This document shows, piece by piece, positions 18,712 through 28,138 of a stretch of 64,000 bases of DNA (positions are counted from its first letter, which is position 1; each line of letters starts with the position of its first letter). A program made the translations under genes and the position numbers. Below the pieces are notes generated by a model. It was not told the DNA's origin. It saw only the letters and a list, made by a program, of their open reading frames with translations, and made no database searches. The stretch is from AAA164-E04 sp014239995 (GTDB lineage: Bacteria > Verrucomicrobiota > Verrucomicrobiia > Limisphaerales > AAA164-E04), in assembly GCA_029247315.1 (NCBI GenBank), contig JAQWLM010000161.1:62001-126000 (forward strand). The letters run 5' to 3'.

Positions 18712-18863
18712 ACTAACTTATAATGTAGCAGGAAAATTGCCGTTTATCAAAAATACGAGCAACTTTTTGTGTGCTCTGACATGCAGGCTGCAAACTGAGC
18801 TTGATTCTGTCTGATCAGGTATGCATTGGATGAGGCTTCAGGAACTGTGGAATCCAATGCATG

Positions 18864-20210
18864 CTACAAGCTTGGATGTTGATACGGAGCCCGATAAACC
18901 CTTCCAAGTTGCTGATTGGCTTCAGCATCGTTCAGCACAAGGCCTGCCTCTGGATTCCACTGCAAGGTTCGTCCAAGATCCATGGCCATATTGGCAAGGA
19001 TGCAACTGGTCGTTGATATATGACCCTGTTCAATGTCCGCAACAGGTCGTTCCCGTGTGGCAACAGCGCTCAGGAAGTCCAGCATGTGACCCCGGATGGC
19101 GGGTGCCACATGTCGTTCCAGGTCTTTTTCATTACGATCCTCGGGGTATTGATCCAGTTCCATGACCACGTCTTTGTGTATGGCTTTTCCCCCCTTGTCT
19201 CGAGGGATGAAATCATAACCATTGACACTGGCCTTCAAGGTGCCTTTGTCCCCGTATATGAAAGCTGCCCACGGGTATTGTGGATCGGGCGAATGCCCCC
19301 AGGTGCGGTGTTGCCAGACGACCTGCAGTTCTTTGAAATCAAAGGTAGCGGTCTGGGTGTCCGAGATGTTGGCTTTAGCGTTCTTATCAACAAGGATGCC
19401 CCCGGAGGAAGTGACGCTTTCGGGCCAACCCAGATCCAGCATCCAGCGTACCATGTCCAACATATGGATGCACATGTCGCCCACGATTCCATTGCTATAT
19501 TCCATGAAAGCTCTCCAGCCGCGCTGATGCACGATATTGTTGTAAGGACGCATTGGGGCTGGCCCGGTCCACATCTCATAGTCCAGATGAGCAGGAGGGG
19601 TGGTGTCTGGCGGGTTTGTTCCGTTGCGCATATGGTAATAACAGCATATTTCAGCATGGGCGATCTTTCCCAACTTGCCAGATTCAATGATTTGCTCCTT
19701 AGCCTCCATCAGGTGTGGGGTGCTGCGGCGTTGAGTGCCGACTTGAACGACACGTCCGTATTGTCGCGCGGCTTGCAACATAGCCTGTCCTTCAAGGATA
19801 TCGACACTGATGGGTTTCTGAACGTAGATGTCCGCTCCTGATTTCACCGCCTCGATCATGTTCAGTGCATGCCAATGATCGGGAGTGGCTATCAGGACAA
19901 TGTCGAGATCCTTCTCTGCCAACATGGTGCGGTAATCTCCATAGGTGCGGGGTTTCTTGCCGGATTTTTGTCGTCCAGCTACGATATCGGCTGCCTCGGC
20001 AAGAAGATGCTTGTCCACATCACAGAGTGATACTACATCCACCGGTGCCACTTGGATCAGTCTCAGGAGGTCTGCTTTACCATACCAGCCGGTGCCGATG
20101 AGTCCGACTCGCTTGGGTTTTCCGTTGATGAGTTCCGCCAGTGCTTCGTGTTCAAGGGTGGAGGCTGCCAGCCCGGCCGTGCCTGCTTTGATAAAATGAC
20201 GTCGATTCAT
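18864..20210 (-). CDS. Secreted Gfo/Idh/MocA-family oxidoreductase
   Basis: A 448-residue NAD(P)-dependent oxidoreductase with a Tat-like N-terminus (MNRRHFIKAGTAGLAAS). The Rossmann motif is VGLIGTGWYGKAD near residue 35, the family lysine motif appears as YVQKPISVD (EKP is more usual), and DMCIHMLDMVRWML corresponds to the active-site GxxxDxxxH region. Substrates are probably sugars or cyclitols. The start ATG 20210 gives the Tat motif at once; GGAAGAAAG lies upstream but a little far. It is the last gene of the minus-strand catabolic cluster, 335 bp behind the DUF1501 gene. Confidence 0.9.
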   Translation of the reverse strand: MNRRHFIKAGTAGLAASTLEHEALAELINGKPKRVGLIGTGWYGKADLLRLIQVAPVDVVSLCDVDKHLLAEAADIVAGRQKSGKKPRTYGDYRTMLAEKDLDIVLIATPDHWHALNMIEAVKSGADIYVQKPISVDILEGQAMLQAARQYGRVVQVGTQRRSTPHLMEAKEQIIESGKLGKIAHAEICCYYHMRNGTNPPDTTPPAHLDYEMWTGPAPMRPYNNIVHQRGWRAFMEYSNGIVGDMCIHMLDMVRWMLDLGWPESVTSSGGILVDKNAKANISDTQTATFDFKELQVVWQHRTWGHSPDPQYPWAAFIYGDKGTLKASVNGYDFIPRDKGGKAIHKDVVMELDQYPEDRNEKDLERHVAPAIRGHMLDFLSAVATRERPVADIEQGHISTTSCILANMAMDLGRTLQWNPEAGLVLNDAEANQQLGRVYRAPYQHPSL

Positions 20211-20545
20211 GTTTTTTTGCTTTCTTCCATTATCTGAACTGTCTGGCTGTTCACATGGCAAAGGAATCCTGCCATCAGATGAATTTGGGTGCTTCAATTA
20301 TCGGTCTATGTGTCTGCATTGTCCAACTTTGAATCGTTTATAAAACAAACGTGTTATATGGGGTGCCAACTTGAAGGCGCCTCATGTTAAACTTGAAATG
20401 GGTGGTTTTCCCGGCCGAAAGAGCGGGTTTTTATCTCGAACCCGCTGGGTTTCTGGCTGTTTGCCATGGTCAGCCGTATCTGCAGAGGAGTCATTTCATT
20501 TCAACAGGCTCAGGATTCGACTCAAGATCAGAGGAAGTGCCCCTA
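20211..20545. other. Spacer with an 8-bp inverted repeat
   Basis: No gene recognised. AGCGGGTT (20422-20429) and AACCCGCT (20439-20446) can form a hairpin with a 9-nt loop, placed where a terminator of the DUF1501 gene could be, but no T-run follows on either strand. The promoter of the Gfo/Idh gene presumably lies in the left part. Confidence 0.4.
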
Positions 20546-22057
20546 CTAAAGCAGGATATCTTGCAGCACCTGGCCATGCACATTGGTCAGACGCCGTTCG
20601 ATGCCGTTGTGGTAGAAGCTCAAGCGTTCATGATTCAGGCCCATGAGGTGAAGCAATGTCGCATGAAAATCATGGGTGCTGACGACTCCCTCAACGGCTT
20701 GGTAACCGAAAGGGTCAGTTGCACCGTAGCTGAAGGGTGCCTTCACACCTGCGCCCGCAAGCCATGCCGTGAAACCTTTCGGGTTGTGATCTCTGCCGCT
20801 GGCTCCTTTCTGGAAAGTGGGCATGCGCCCAAATTCCGTACACCAAACCACCAGGGTATCTTCAAGGAGTCCGCGCTGTTTCAAGTCCCTGACCAGTGCT
20901 GCGGTGGGCTGATCCATGACTTTCCCGTGAATACGATATTGTTGCTCAAGCATCTTGTGCCCATCCCAGTTGCTGACACCTTCGCCTCCTGTCTGATAGG
21001 CTCCGTTGAACAACTGCACAAAACGTACGCCTTTTTCAACCAGTCGGCGGGCAAGGATGCAGTTTTTAGCGTAGGCTGCCTTAAGGTCTTGTGTGGGGTT
21101 GCCGGCAGCATCGGCACCATACATTTTGAGGATGTGTGCAGGCTCAGAGGAGAGGTCGCTGACTTCTGGTACGGAAAGTTGCATGCTGGCCGCCAGTTCA
21201 TAAGATGAAATCCTTGCTGCCAACTCGCTGTCACCAGGATATTCCTGCATCTGATGACGATTCAGTGCATTGAGGAACGAGCGCGTATGAAGGTCCTGTT
21301 TGGGGGAAATTCCCGGGGGTGGCGCGAGGTTTCGGACGGGCTGAATAGCATTGAAGCCAGTGCCCTGGAACGCTGCTGGCAGGAAACCTGGGCCCCAGCA
21401 GTTGACGCTGGATTGGGGAGTTCCTCTTGGATCCGGAATGGCCACATAGGCCGGCAGGGAATCCACTTCGCTTCCCAGGGCAAAGGTTGTCCATGCACCC
21501 ATACTCGGAAATCCGTCCAGAGTATACCCGGTGCACATGAAATTTTCACCAGGACCGTGGGTGTTGGTTTCACTGGTCAGCGAGTGAATAAAACAGGTAT
21601 CATCCACCAGTGAACCCAGGTGGGGTAGCAGGTCCGAAGTCCATTTTCCACATTGCCCGCGCGGGCGAAAGGTCCATGGACTCTTGGCCAGATTGCCTTG
21701 CTCTCCCTGAAAGGTGATCAGGTCCTCGGCCCCGGGCATGGCTTGCCCATGCCTGTGCCATAACTCAGGTTTTTAGTCAAAGGTATCCAGTTGACTCACC
21801 GCTCCAGAGCAGAAAATCATGAGAACTCGCTGGGCCGCCGCTGGGAAGTGTCCTTTTCGGGGGGCGTTTGGGGAGGCCGGGTTAATATCCGGACGGATAG
21901 GTTGGACGGTACCCCTGAGCACTTCATCGCCTGAAGCTAAAAGACCATCCTTTTCCAGTAGATGCAGCAGGGCCATGCTTCCCACAGCAGAGCCACTTTG
22001 GGCCAGGAAATGACGACGATCGAGGAGAGCATGGGATTGAAAGTTTGCGTTTTTCAT
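20546..22057 (-). pseudogene. DUF1501 secreted protein interrupted by one in-frame stop
   Basis: A DUF1501 (sulfatase-fold-like) protein of 503 codons in one frame, broken only by TAA at 21773-21775. The N-terminal part (94 residues) has the Tat-type LDRRHFLAQSGSAVGSMALL and ends at AVSQLDTFD; the next codon is TAA where homologues have Tyr, Pro or His, and the frame goes on with KPELWHRHGQAMPGAEDL and the rest of the domain (TSETNTHGPGENFMCTGY, TLVVWCTEFGRMP, GRDHNPKGFTAWLAGAGVK). A single change from TAT or TAC accounts for it. It may be a young pseudogene, a strain variant or a sequence error. It starts 11 bp after the DUF1549/DUF1553 gene and would be its partner. Confidence 0.85.
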
Positions 22058-22068
22058 GCCAGTTGAAT

Positions 22069-24933
22069 TTAAAAAATGAATAAAAACCGATTTGAATTAT
22101 ACAAAGCACGGCAGAGTGACTTGAGCCCATGACGATCAATCAACGTCTTTGAAGCTTGCATTTCAAAAGGATCGGGATGTTTGGCATGCAGGGATAGAAA
22201 GGCCTGGGTGATCTGTGATTCGATGCGATCACTGAATTGGCTCTGCAACCGCTGTGCGAGTATCCCGGATTGCTGTAGGACAAAGCGACTGTTGAAAAGG
22301 TTCAGTGCCTGGATGGGTGTGTTGGAACGTGAGCGGTTTGGGATGACCTGATTGCCGTCCGGGCAGTCAAAGGCGCCGAAGATGGCATCCTGTTCCTGTC
22401 GAATGCGAGTTTGATAGACCATGCGCCGAAATTCAGCCGGCCCAAAGGTTTCTTTTGGGAAATAATGCATGACGTTTTCTACCTGGACGTCCAAAAGGTA
22501 AAATCCGGATCCTCCCATGCGTGTATCGAGGGCTCCTGAGGTAAAGAGAATACTGTCACGGATAGGTTCGGCGGCAAGGCGCCTGGGAGTAAACCTCCAC
22601 AGAAATCTTCCCTCAGCATCGACACGCATGCCAACTTCACCCGGTTGGCTGGATTGGCAAAAGGTATCCGAGTTCAGGATAAGGCGTTGAACGTGTTTGA
22701 TGGACCATCTGCTCTGGATGAGTTCATCTGCCAAATAATCAAGCAACTCGGGGTGACTCGGCGCTATTCCATTGTTACCAAAATCGCTGGGGGTTTCCAC
22801 GATGCCACGCCCGAAAATGTAGTGCCAGATGCGGTTGACTGCGACACGTGCTGTAAGCGGGTTTGCAGGAGAAGCTATCCAGTGGGCCAGCTTTAGACGT
22901 CGTTGTTGCTCTGGCTCATCCGGGGCCATATCCACGGGTTGGATCACTTGAAGCGTTCCCGGTGGCGCGACCTCACGCTTGAGCATCGGGTCCCCCCGAT
23001 AAAGGCGGTGAATGACTTCAGGCTGTTTGAATTGTCCCGCCCAGACCATCTCGGTTCTGGAAGCTTTCTTGAGTTGTGATTTTAATGCAGCGGTGTTTTG
23101 TAACAATGCCTCCACTTTCTTTTTCTCTGCAGTCTCCAGCAGGTCCATAAAAGCGAGTTCATCGGGTTTTTCATCGAAAGGCTTCCTGTCAGCCGAGTCC
23201 GCGATACGCTTCCATTCTCCTGCTGCGGTTCTGATTTCGATGAAATAGCGTGTTGGAATACGATCAGCGAAGAGTCCCAAGCGATCACGGCTCCAGATGA
23301 TTTTGTGAATCCTTGATGGTTCTGGAAGGTCAATTTGAACCCATCCCTTGCCGACACTGTCGGAGATCCAGCTTTTTGTGTTGCCATGTGCCCCGTCGTT
23401 GAGGTGCTTCAACTTGTGGATGGGGTAACCCTGGAGTGTACCTGAGGCAGACGGCCGGGATCCGAGTTTCGTCAATGCCACGTTGAGGTTGTTGGTGTCA
23501 AATACTTCCAATTCATCAATGCAGGGTTCCGCGGAGCTGCTGGCAAGGATGTTGAATCGGATGGATTTGGTTTCAACGGGCTGGAAATGCTCCTCATTTA
23601 AAAGGGCATTCACGGAGGGACCTTGTTTGCCTTTAGTGTAAACGTTTTTGGCCTTCGCTTGCTCTTTCCATCCTTCAATTTCCCTTTCATGGTCTGTTAG
23701 TTGAAGTCGAAGCCTTTGGATGGTTTCTCTCTGTTTTTGAGGTAAATCTTTCCTCAGTGCTCGTTCACCATGGTGCACCCCGGCAAAAACGGCCTGTAAC
23801 GCATAATATTCTTTTTGGTGGATCGGGTCGAACTTGTGATTATGGCATCGTGCACATCCCAAGGTCAAACCCAGGAAAGCCGTGCCCGTGGTGTTGATCA
23901 TGTCGTCAAGTTCGTTCTGACGCTGAGTCAGTGTCAGCAACATGTCCGGACTCTTGACGATATCGTAGGGCCCCGCTACCAGGAATCCGGTGGCTGCCTC
24001 CTGACCAAAAAAATCACCCGCCAACTGTTCGCGAATGAATTGATCGTAAGGGAGGTCAGTGTTGAAGGCCTGGATGACATAATCACGGTAGAGCCATGCG
24101 GATTTACGTTCTCGGTTGGTTTCAAAACCATTTGAATCTGCGTAGCGCACCACGTCCAGCCAGTGCCTGGCCCATCGTTCACCATACATGGGGCTTGCCA
24201 GTGCCTCGTCTACCCGACGTTTCCATGCATCAGGCCGTTTATCATTTTTAAATGCTTCAAGTTCCGCGGGTGTCGGCGGTAGCCCCTTGGCGAGCAGTGC
24301 CAGGCGGCGTAGCAGGATAGATGGACCTGCCTGTTCTGAGTTTGGTATGTTATTCTCCAAAAGTTTCTGCCTGATAAAGGCATCCACCGGATTCCCTTGG
24401 AGGCCGGAAGTATTGAGCGGAACCTCGGGGCGTCTGATGGGTTGAAAAGCCCAGTGATCCGTCTCGTAGAATGCATTAGATTCCGGTTTTTCGGATGGAA
24501 GAACGGCTCCTTGGCGGATCCATTTCCTGATCAGTTCCAGTTCCCTTGCGGATACAGGTTCTCCCTCCGGAGGCATGCGTTCCTCTGGGTCCTCATGGAC
24601 TATCCTGCGGACAAGTAAGCTATCCTGTGGTTTGCCGCTTTGGATCAGAGGCTCCCCGGAATCTCCCCCCCACTTGAGGCCCTGAGTGCTGTCCAGTCGT
24701 AGAGATGCCTTTGCGGTTGCTTCATCATGGCACTCGAAACATCGGGATTTAAGGATGGGGCGAATGTGTTTGTTGAAATCTGGCTTTTTGAATCCTGAGG
24801 TGGCATCATCGGCGAAGGTCGAGTGGAGCCCTGTTCCGAGCCACCCCAAAAAAAAACAAGGCATGAGCAGATGCATGCTGCTAGATCTTGCGCTGGAAAG
24901 GCGTGCGTGAGGCTTTATCCCTCTTTGAATCAT
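22069..24933 (-). CDS. PSCyt1-DUF1549-DUF1553 secreted cytochrome-type protein
   Basis: A 954-residue secreted protein with the domain order typical of Planctomycetes/Verrucomicrobia: planctomycete cytochrome domain with CFECH (C65, C68, H69), DUF1549 (about 150-345, with ARHWLDVVRYADSNGFE), an F5/8-type-C-like beta domain (about 440-550, VQIDLPEPSRIHKI), and DUF1553 (about 650-920, IASPANPLTARVAVNRIW). It normally pairs with DUF1501 genes, as here. Role unproven; electron transfer linked to extracellular catabolism has been proposed for the family. The start is ATG 24933; ATG 24876, which gives a shorter signal peptide, is an alternative. Confidence 0.9.
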   Translation of the reverse strand: MIQRGIKPHARLSSARSSSMHLLMPCFFLGWLGTGLHSTFADDATSGFKKPDFNKHIRPILKSRCFECHDEATAKASLRLDSTQGLKWGGDSGEPLIQSGKPQDSLLVRRIVHEDPEERMPPEGEPVSARELELIRKWIRQGAVLPSEKPESNAFYETDHWAFQPIRRPEVPLNTSGLQGNPVDAFIRQKLLENNIPNSEQAGPSILLRRLALLAKGLPPTPAELEAFKNDKRPDAWKRRVDEALASPMYGERWARHWLDVVRYADSNGFETNRERKSAWLYRDYVIQAFNTDLPYDQFIREQLAGDFFGQEAATGFLVAGPYDIVKSPDMLLTLTQRQNELDDMINTTGTAFLGLTLGCARCHNHKFDPIHQKEYYALQAVFAGVHHGERALRKDLPQKQRETIQRLRLQLTDHEREIEGWKEQAKAKNVYTKGKQGPSVNALLNEEHFQPVETKSIRFNILASSSAEPCIDELEVFDTNNLNVALTKLGSRPSASGTLQGYPIHKLKHLNDGAHGNTKSWISDSVGKGWVQIDLPEPSRIHKIIWSRDRLGLFADRIPTRYFIEIRTAAGEWKRIADSADRKPFDEKPDELAFMDLLETAEKKKVEALLQNTAALKSQLKKASRTEMVWAGQFKQPEVIHRLYRGDPMLKREVAPPGTLQVIQPVDMAPDEPEQQRRLKLAHWIASPANPLTARVAVNRIWHYIFGRGIVETPSDFGNNGIAPSHPELLDYLADELIQSRWSIKHVQRLILNSDTFCQSSQPGEVGMRVDAEGRFLWRFTPRRLAAEPIRDSILFTSGALDTRMGGSGFYLLDVQVENVMHYFPKETFGPAEFRRMVYQTRIRQEQDAIFGAFDCPDGNQVIPNRSRSNTPIQALNLFNSRFVLQQSGILAQRLQSQFSDRIESQITQAFLSLHAKHPDPFEMQASKTLIDRHGLKSLCRALYNSNRFLFIF

Positions 24934-25277
24934 ACCTTTATCTTCTGTCAAACACCTTGGTCTGCCAAGTTCAAACCACAAACTCCCTTGAGGACTGATG
25001 CCAGATGCCCCAGAAGTGAACGATCTGGATGATAAGCCCCCAGACCTTCCTTGGCAGAAGGAACTTTCAAATACCTCGTAAAGCAGCATGCCCTCGAGGT
25101 GTTTTCTCTCAATGTTGTGTTCAAGAATGCTGCTACCTGAAGCTACGGTATGAACCTTTACCCGGAATCTATCAATGGGGTTACCCCACGCGTGATGTGA
25201 AGTGACAAGGGTGCCATCTCGAACTTGATTCGTGAGCCCCAGTATTTTGGAACTTTTACGAGTTTGTGGTGACCTTC
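24934..25277. other. Spacer between sulfatase and DUF1549 gene
   Basis: About 345 bp. The DUF1549 frame is open through it, but the conceptual residues look non-coding (no family match, many Ser/Arg/Gly). Nothing else recognised. Confidence 0.45.
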
Positions 25278-26597
25278 TTACTTGCCCAGTGAAATCGAAT
25301 GCTTCGCGATGTCGGCAAGCTGTTGGTTTGCCATTACCCGCATGGTACGGGCCTTTTCCGGATAGGACGACAGCAAATTTTCCGTCTCTCCCGGATCGTT
25401 GACAAGGTGAAATAGAGCTTCTCCCCCCGGGTTTCCTGGAAGTTTTGCATGGTGCGCATCGGTAAACAGTTTCCAATGGCCCACGCGAATGGCTTGGAAA
25501 CCCTCAGCTCCATGCCAGTAGAGCAGGTCGTTGCGTGGATGCGTCATCGCCTTGTCCCCGGTGAGTGTGCTCCAGACATTCACACCATCAACCTTTGGGA
25601 CGCCGTGGGTGTTTTGGTTAAGATCGATGCCGCACGCATGACCCAGCGTGGGCAGGAGATCAATGGCCGCGATCAGGGCATCGCTTTCCTGTCGAGCGGG
25701 AATAGTTCCTGGCCATGAGAGGATGCACGGAACACGCGTGCCGGCTTCAAGAGCGTCCCACTTTTTCCCGCGAAAAGGTTTAGACAAAGCTTGCTCGCCT
25801 GGTTGAGGGCCGTTGTCGGATAGCATGACCACGATGGTGTTTTCAAGTAGCTTTGCTGTTGTGAGTGCCGATAGAATTTCCCCTATGCGTGCGTCCATTT
25901 CCTCGACCACGTCTCCATAGGCACCAAAACTGGAAGTGTCCATGAATGCAGGATGTGCCTCGACTGGAAAGTGGGGTGCGGAGAAGGGAATATAAAGCAG
26001 GAAAGGTGCATGCGCATGCCTGTGGATGAAGCGAATAGATTCTTTGGTGAATTGTTCTGTCAGAAGCCGATTGTCAAACGGGTCCTTCACCACCTTGTTT
26101 CCACGCCACAGTTGTGTGGTTTGATTGTTGCTTTTGTTGATGTAAAAGGATGTGCTGAAGCCCTGTTGCTGCGGTGAAAACCTGGGGAGATCCCCCAGGT
26201 GCCACTTGCCAAAAAGTCCCGTGGCGTAGCCTGCTGCCTTGAAAACCTCTCCCATGGTTCGTGCTTGAGGTGCCAGTCCGTGATGGGTGGACATCATGTA
26301 GCCAATGACTCCCTTGCTCCAACCCAGTCTTGAAGGATAGGCACCTGTCAGGAGTGCCATCCGGGACGGTGTGCATACTGTGGCTCCACTGTAAAAACTG
26401 GTCAGTCGAACCCCACTTGCCGCGAGTTTATCCAGGACGGGCGTTTTAATGGATGGATGGCCATAGCAACCAAGATCGTGATAGCCCAGGTCGTCGGCCA
26501 TGATGATCACCACGTTTGGCTTGCGTGCGTTTTCGCCGATCACCACTGCGAACGTGAGACAGGCTATGATGCCCCAAATAATTCGACGGAATTGCAT
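25278..26597 (-). CDS. Secreted arylsulfatase-type sulfatase
   Basis: A 439-residue sulfatase with a signal peptide (about 1-22). Metal ligands D35 and D36 in IIMADDLG; formylglycine motif CTPSR starting at C75; LFGKWHLGD and VVMLSDNGPQ follow as in type I arylsulfatases. It would need a formylglycine-generating enzyme, none of which is in the window. Substrate unknown; sulfated polysaccharides are likely in view of the neighbours. The start ATG 26597 lies at the beginning of a typical signal peptide. On the same strand as the DUF1549/DUF1501 genes and probably part of the same catabolic unit. Confidence 0.93.
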   Translation of the reverse strand: MQFRRIIWGIIACLTFAVVIGENARKPNVVIIMADDLGYHDLGCYGHPSIKTPVLDKLAASGVRLTSFYSGATVCTPSRMALLTGAYPSRLGWSKGVIGYMMSTHHGLAPQARTMGEVFKAAGYATGLFGKWHLGDLPRFSPQQQGFSTSFYINKSNNQTTQLWRGNKVVKDPFDNRLLTEQFTKESIRFIHRHAHAPFLLYIPFSAPHFPVEAHPAFMDTSSFGAYGDVVEEMDARIGEILSALTTAKLLENTIVVMLSDNGPQPGEQALSKPFRGKKWDALEAGTRVPCILSWPGTIPARQESDALIAAIDLLPTLGHACGIDLNQNTHGVPKVDGVNVWSTLTGDKAMTHPRNDLLYWHGAEGFQAIRVGHWKLFTDAHHAKLPGNPGGEALFHLVNDPGETENLLSSYPEKARTMRVMANQQLADIAKHSISLGK

Positions 26598-26752
26598 GAG
26601 GTTCAGTTAAGTCGATCCTATCAGAGATGTCGAGTCGAGTGGCAAGGAAGTTCAGATCTTTCTGAACGGTATTTCAAGGGCACTGATCACCCAGCTAGCT
26701 CTGTTGGACGAGGGTTTACTTCTCGGGTGTCGCAAGGAGCGAATGTGTCATA

Positions 26753-28045
26753 TCATGGTCTGTTGAATGGAGGGTAAAGAGGTGGTTCGGGAGCATGCGG
26801 GTAGTCCACGGGGCTGTAGGAAATGTTCAATTCAGGTGTAATATATTTCTTACCGCCGTGGAAACGCGAGTTCAGGGCCCGATCCAGAATGCCTGAAGTC
26901 AATAGGGTGCGTTCAACCGGGTAGCTTGGCTTTCCTGTCAAGATCATGGATTCGATTGCCTTCAGGAGATAGGCAAAATGGGGGTAATGAGGTTCACGAC
27001 GTTCCTCGATGGAAGTGGCCAGAATGCGCCTTGGTTGGGCTGTTTTGATGGCAATTCCACAACCCGCAAGATAACCGGGTAGCATGAAAACGGCTCCGGT
27101 CAACCCGTCCAGGTATTCGAACAGGAATAATCCTACGCCATCACCCTTGGTTTCCCGCAGCAGGTGTTTGGGGTGGCTCGCAGGGGTTGCCGCAATCGCG
27201 GCATCCAAAACCGAACGGTCGACTTTTCCGCTGTCTACCTGGCTCCACATCGTATCAGGCCCAAACCATTGCACGGATTTAACACCCTTTTCACCGCCAT
27301 GACGTCGTTCTACAAAGGACTGATAGGTCTCCAATGTATGGATTCCATAGATATCCAGCCCGGAATAACCGACACCAACCGCGGAAAGAACCCTGCTTCC
27401 CATGCTCAGGTTTACCTCCGGTTTTCTGAAGCTGACTGGTAGCGACGAGCCTGCCATGAAAGGAATGTTGAGTTGTTTTGCCCTCTCATACATCCAGTGT
27501 GCATCCTCCCAGACGGGTCCAAGATGTTTGTCATTGAAAACCGGAACGACCTTGTTGTACTTCTGGAACGTCCGGGTGATGGCCTCGAAAAAGCGTCTGC
27601 GTGGATAAAGTTTTTGTTGCTGATCGTTCCAAGGATAATCTCCGTGTTCCCCGATGCTCAGAACCCCATCGACGGAGATGGTGCCAGATTCCAGGGTCAA
27701 TGCATCTTCGATGGTATTGTAAATCGGTATTCCATGCTTCTCGGCCATCCTTCGCCCCATGTCTTTATCCGGAAATTGATCGATGTAAAGCGAGGCCAAC
27801 CTGAGTTCTGGTCCCGGGCCGCCATCATAGGCCCACCCTTCCAGGATTTTTCCTATGATGACATCCGCATGTGAACCTTGGGTATACCAGGTGAGAATCC
27901 CCGCCACGTATTTGCCCGGATGGAGCTTTTTGGTGGAAGCGGATTGGAAGTGTTCGCATCTGCCAGAGGAAATCCCCAGACCCAGTCCCCCCCATATGAT
28001 CTGTCTTAATGTCTGGCGACGATTGATCTTTTGAAAAGAAGGCAT
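26753..28045 (-). CDS. Tat-type secreted protein, Gfo/Idh-like N-terminus, unknown function
   Basis: A 430-residue protein starting NRRQTLRQIIWGGLGLG, a Tat-like leader. The first domain resembles an NAD-binding fold of the Gfo/Idh type but lacks a glycine-rich loop (HADVIIGKILEGWAYDG; LYIDQFPDKDMGRRMAEKHGIPIY). Similar proteins recur in Planctomycetes and Verrucomicrobia next to sulfatases and DUF1501 genes, annotated only as hypothetical. The segments VVPVFNDKHLG and MAGSSLPVSFR are recognisable for that family from memory. No catalytic residues can be named. It lies between the sulfatase and the DUF3472 gene on the same strand. Confidence 0.75.
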   Translation of the reverse strand: MPSFQKINRRQTLRQIIWGGLGLGISSGRCEHFQSASTKKLHPGKYVAGILTWYTQGSHADVIIGKILEGWAYDGGPGPELRLASLYIDQFPDKDMGRRMAEKHGIPIYNTIEDALTLESGTISVDGVLSIGEHGDYPWNDQQQKLYPRRRFFEAITRTFQKYNKVVPVFNDKHLGPVWEDAHWMYERAKQLNIPFMAGSSLPVSFRKPEVNLSMGSRVLSAVGVGYSGLDIYGIHTLETYQSFVERRHGGEKGVKSVQWFGPDTMWSQVDSGKVDRSVLDAAIAATPASHPKHLLRETKGDGVGLFLFEYLDGLTGAVFMLPGYLAGCGIAIKTAQPRRILATSIEERREPHYPHFAYLLKAIESMILTGKPSYPVERTLLTSGILDRALNSRFHGGKKYITPELNISYSPVDYPHAPEPPLYPPFNRP

Positions 28046-28138
28046 GCAACACCCAGGGTTTGATGATCGATTCTGTTTTGATCTTGATATTCCAACCGTG
28101 AAACATGGTGTTCCTGTGCAGGGAACATGCCAATCACA

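Noticed and set aside
20422..20446. 8-bp inverted repeat as a terminator of the DUF1501 gene
   Set aside because: No T-run follows on either strand and the loop is long; left as a note in the spacer.
24934..25476. 181-residue N-terminal extension of the DUF1549/DUF1553 protein
   Set aside because: It overlaps the preceding sulfatase gene and does not resemble the family; the leader lies further on.
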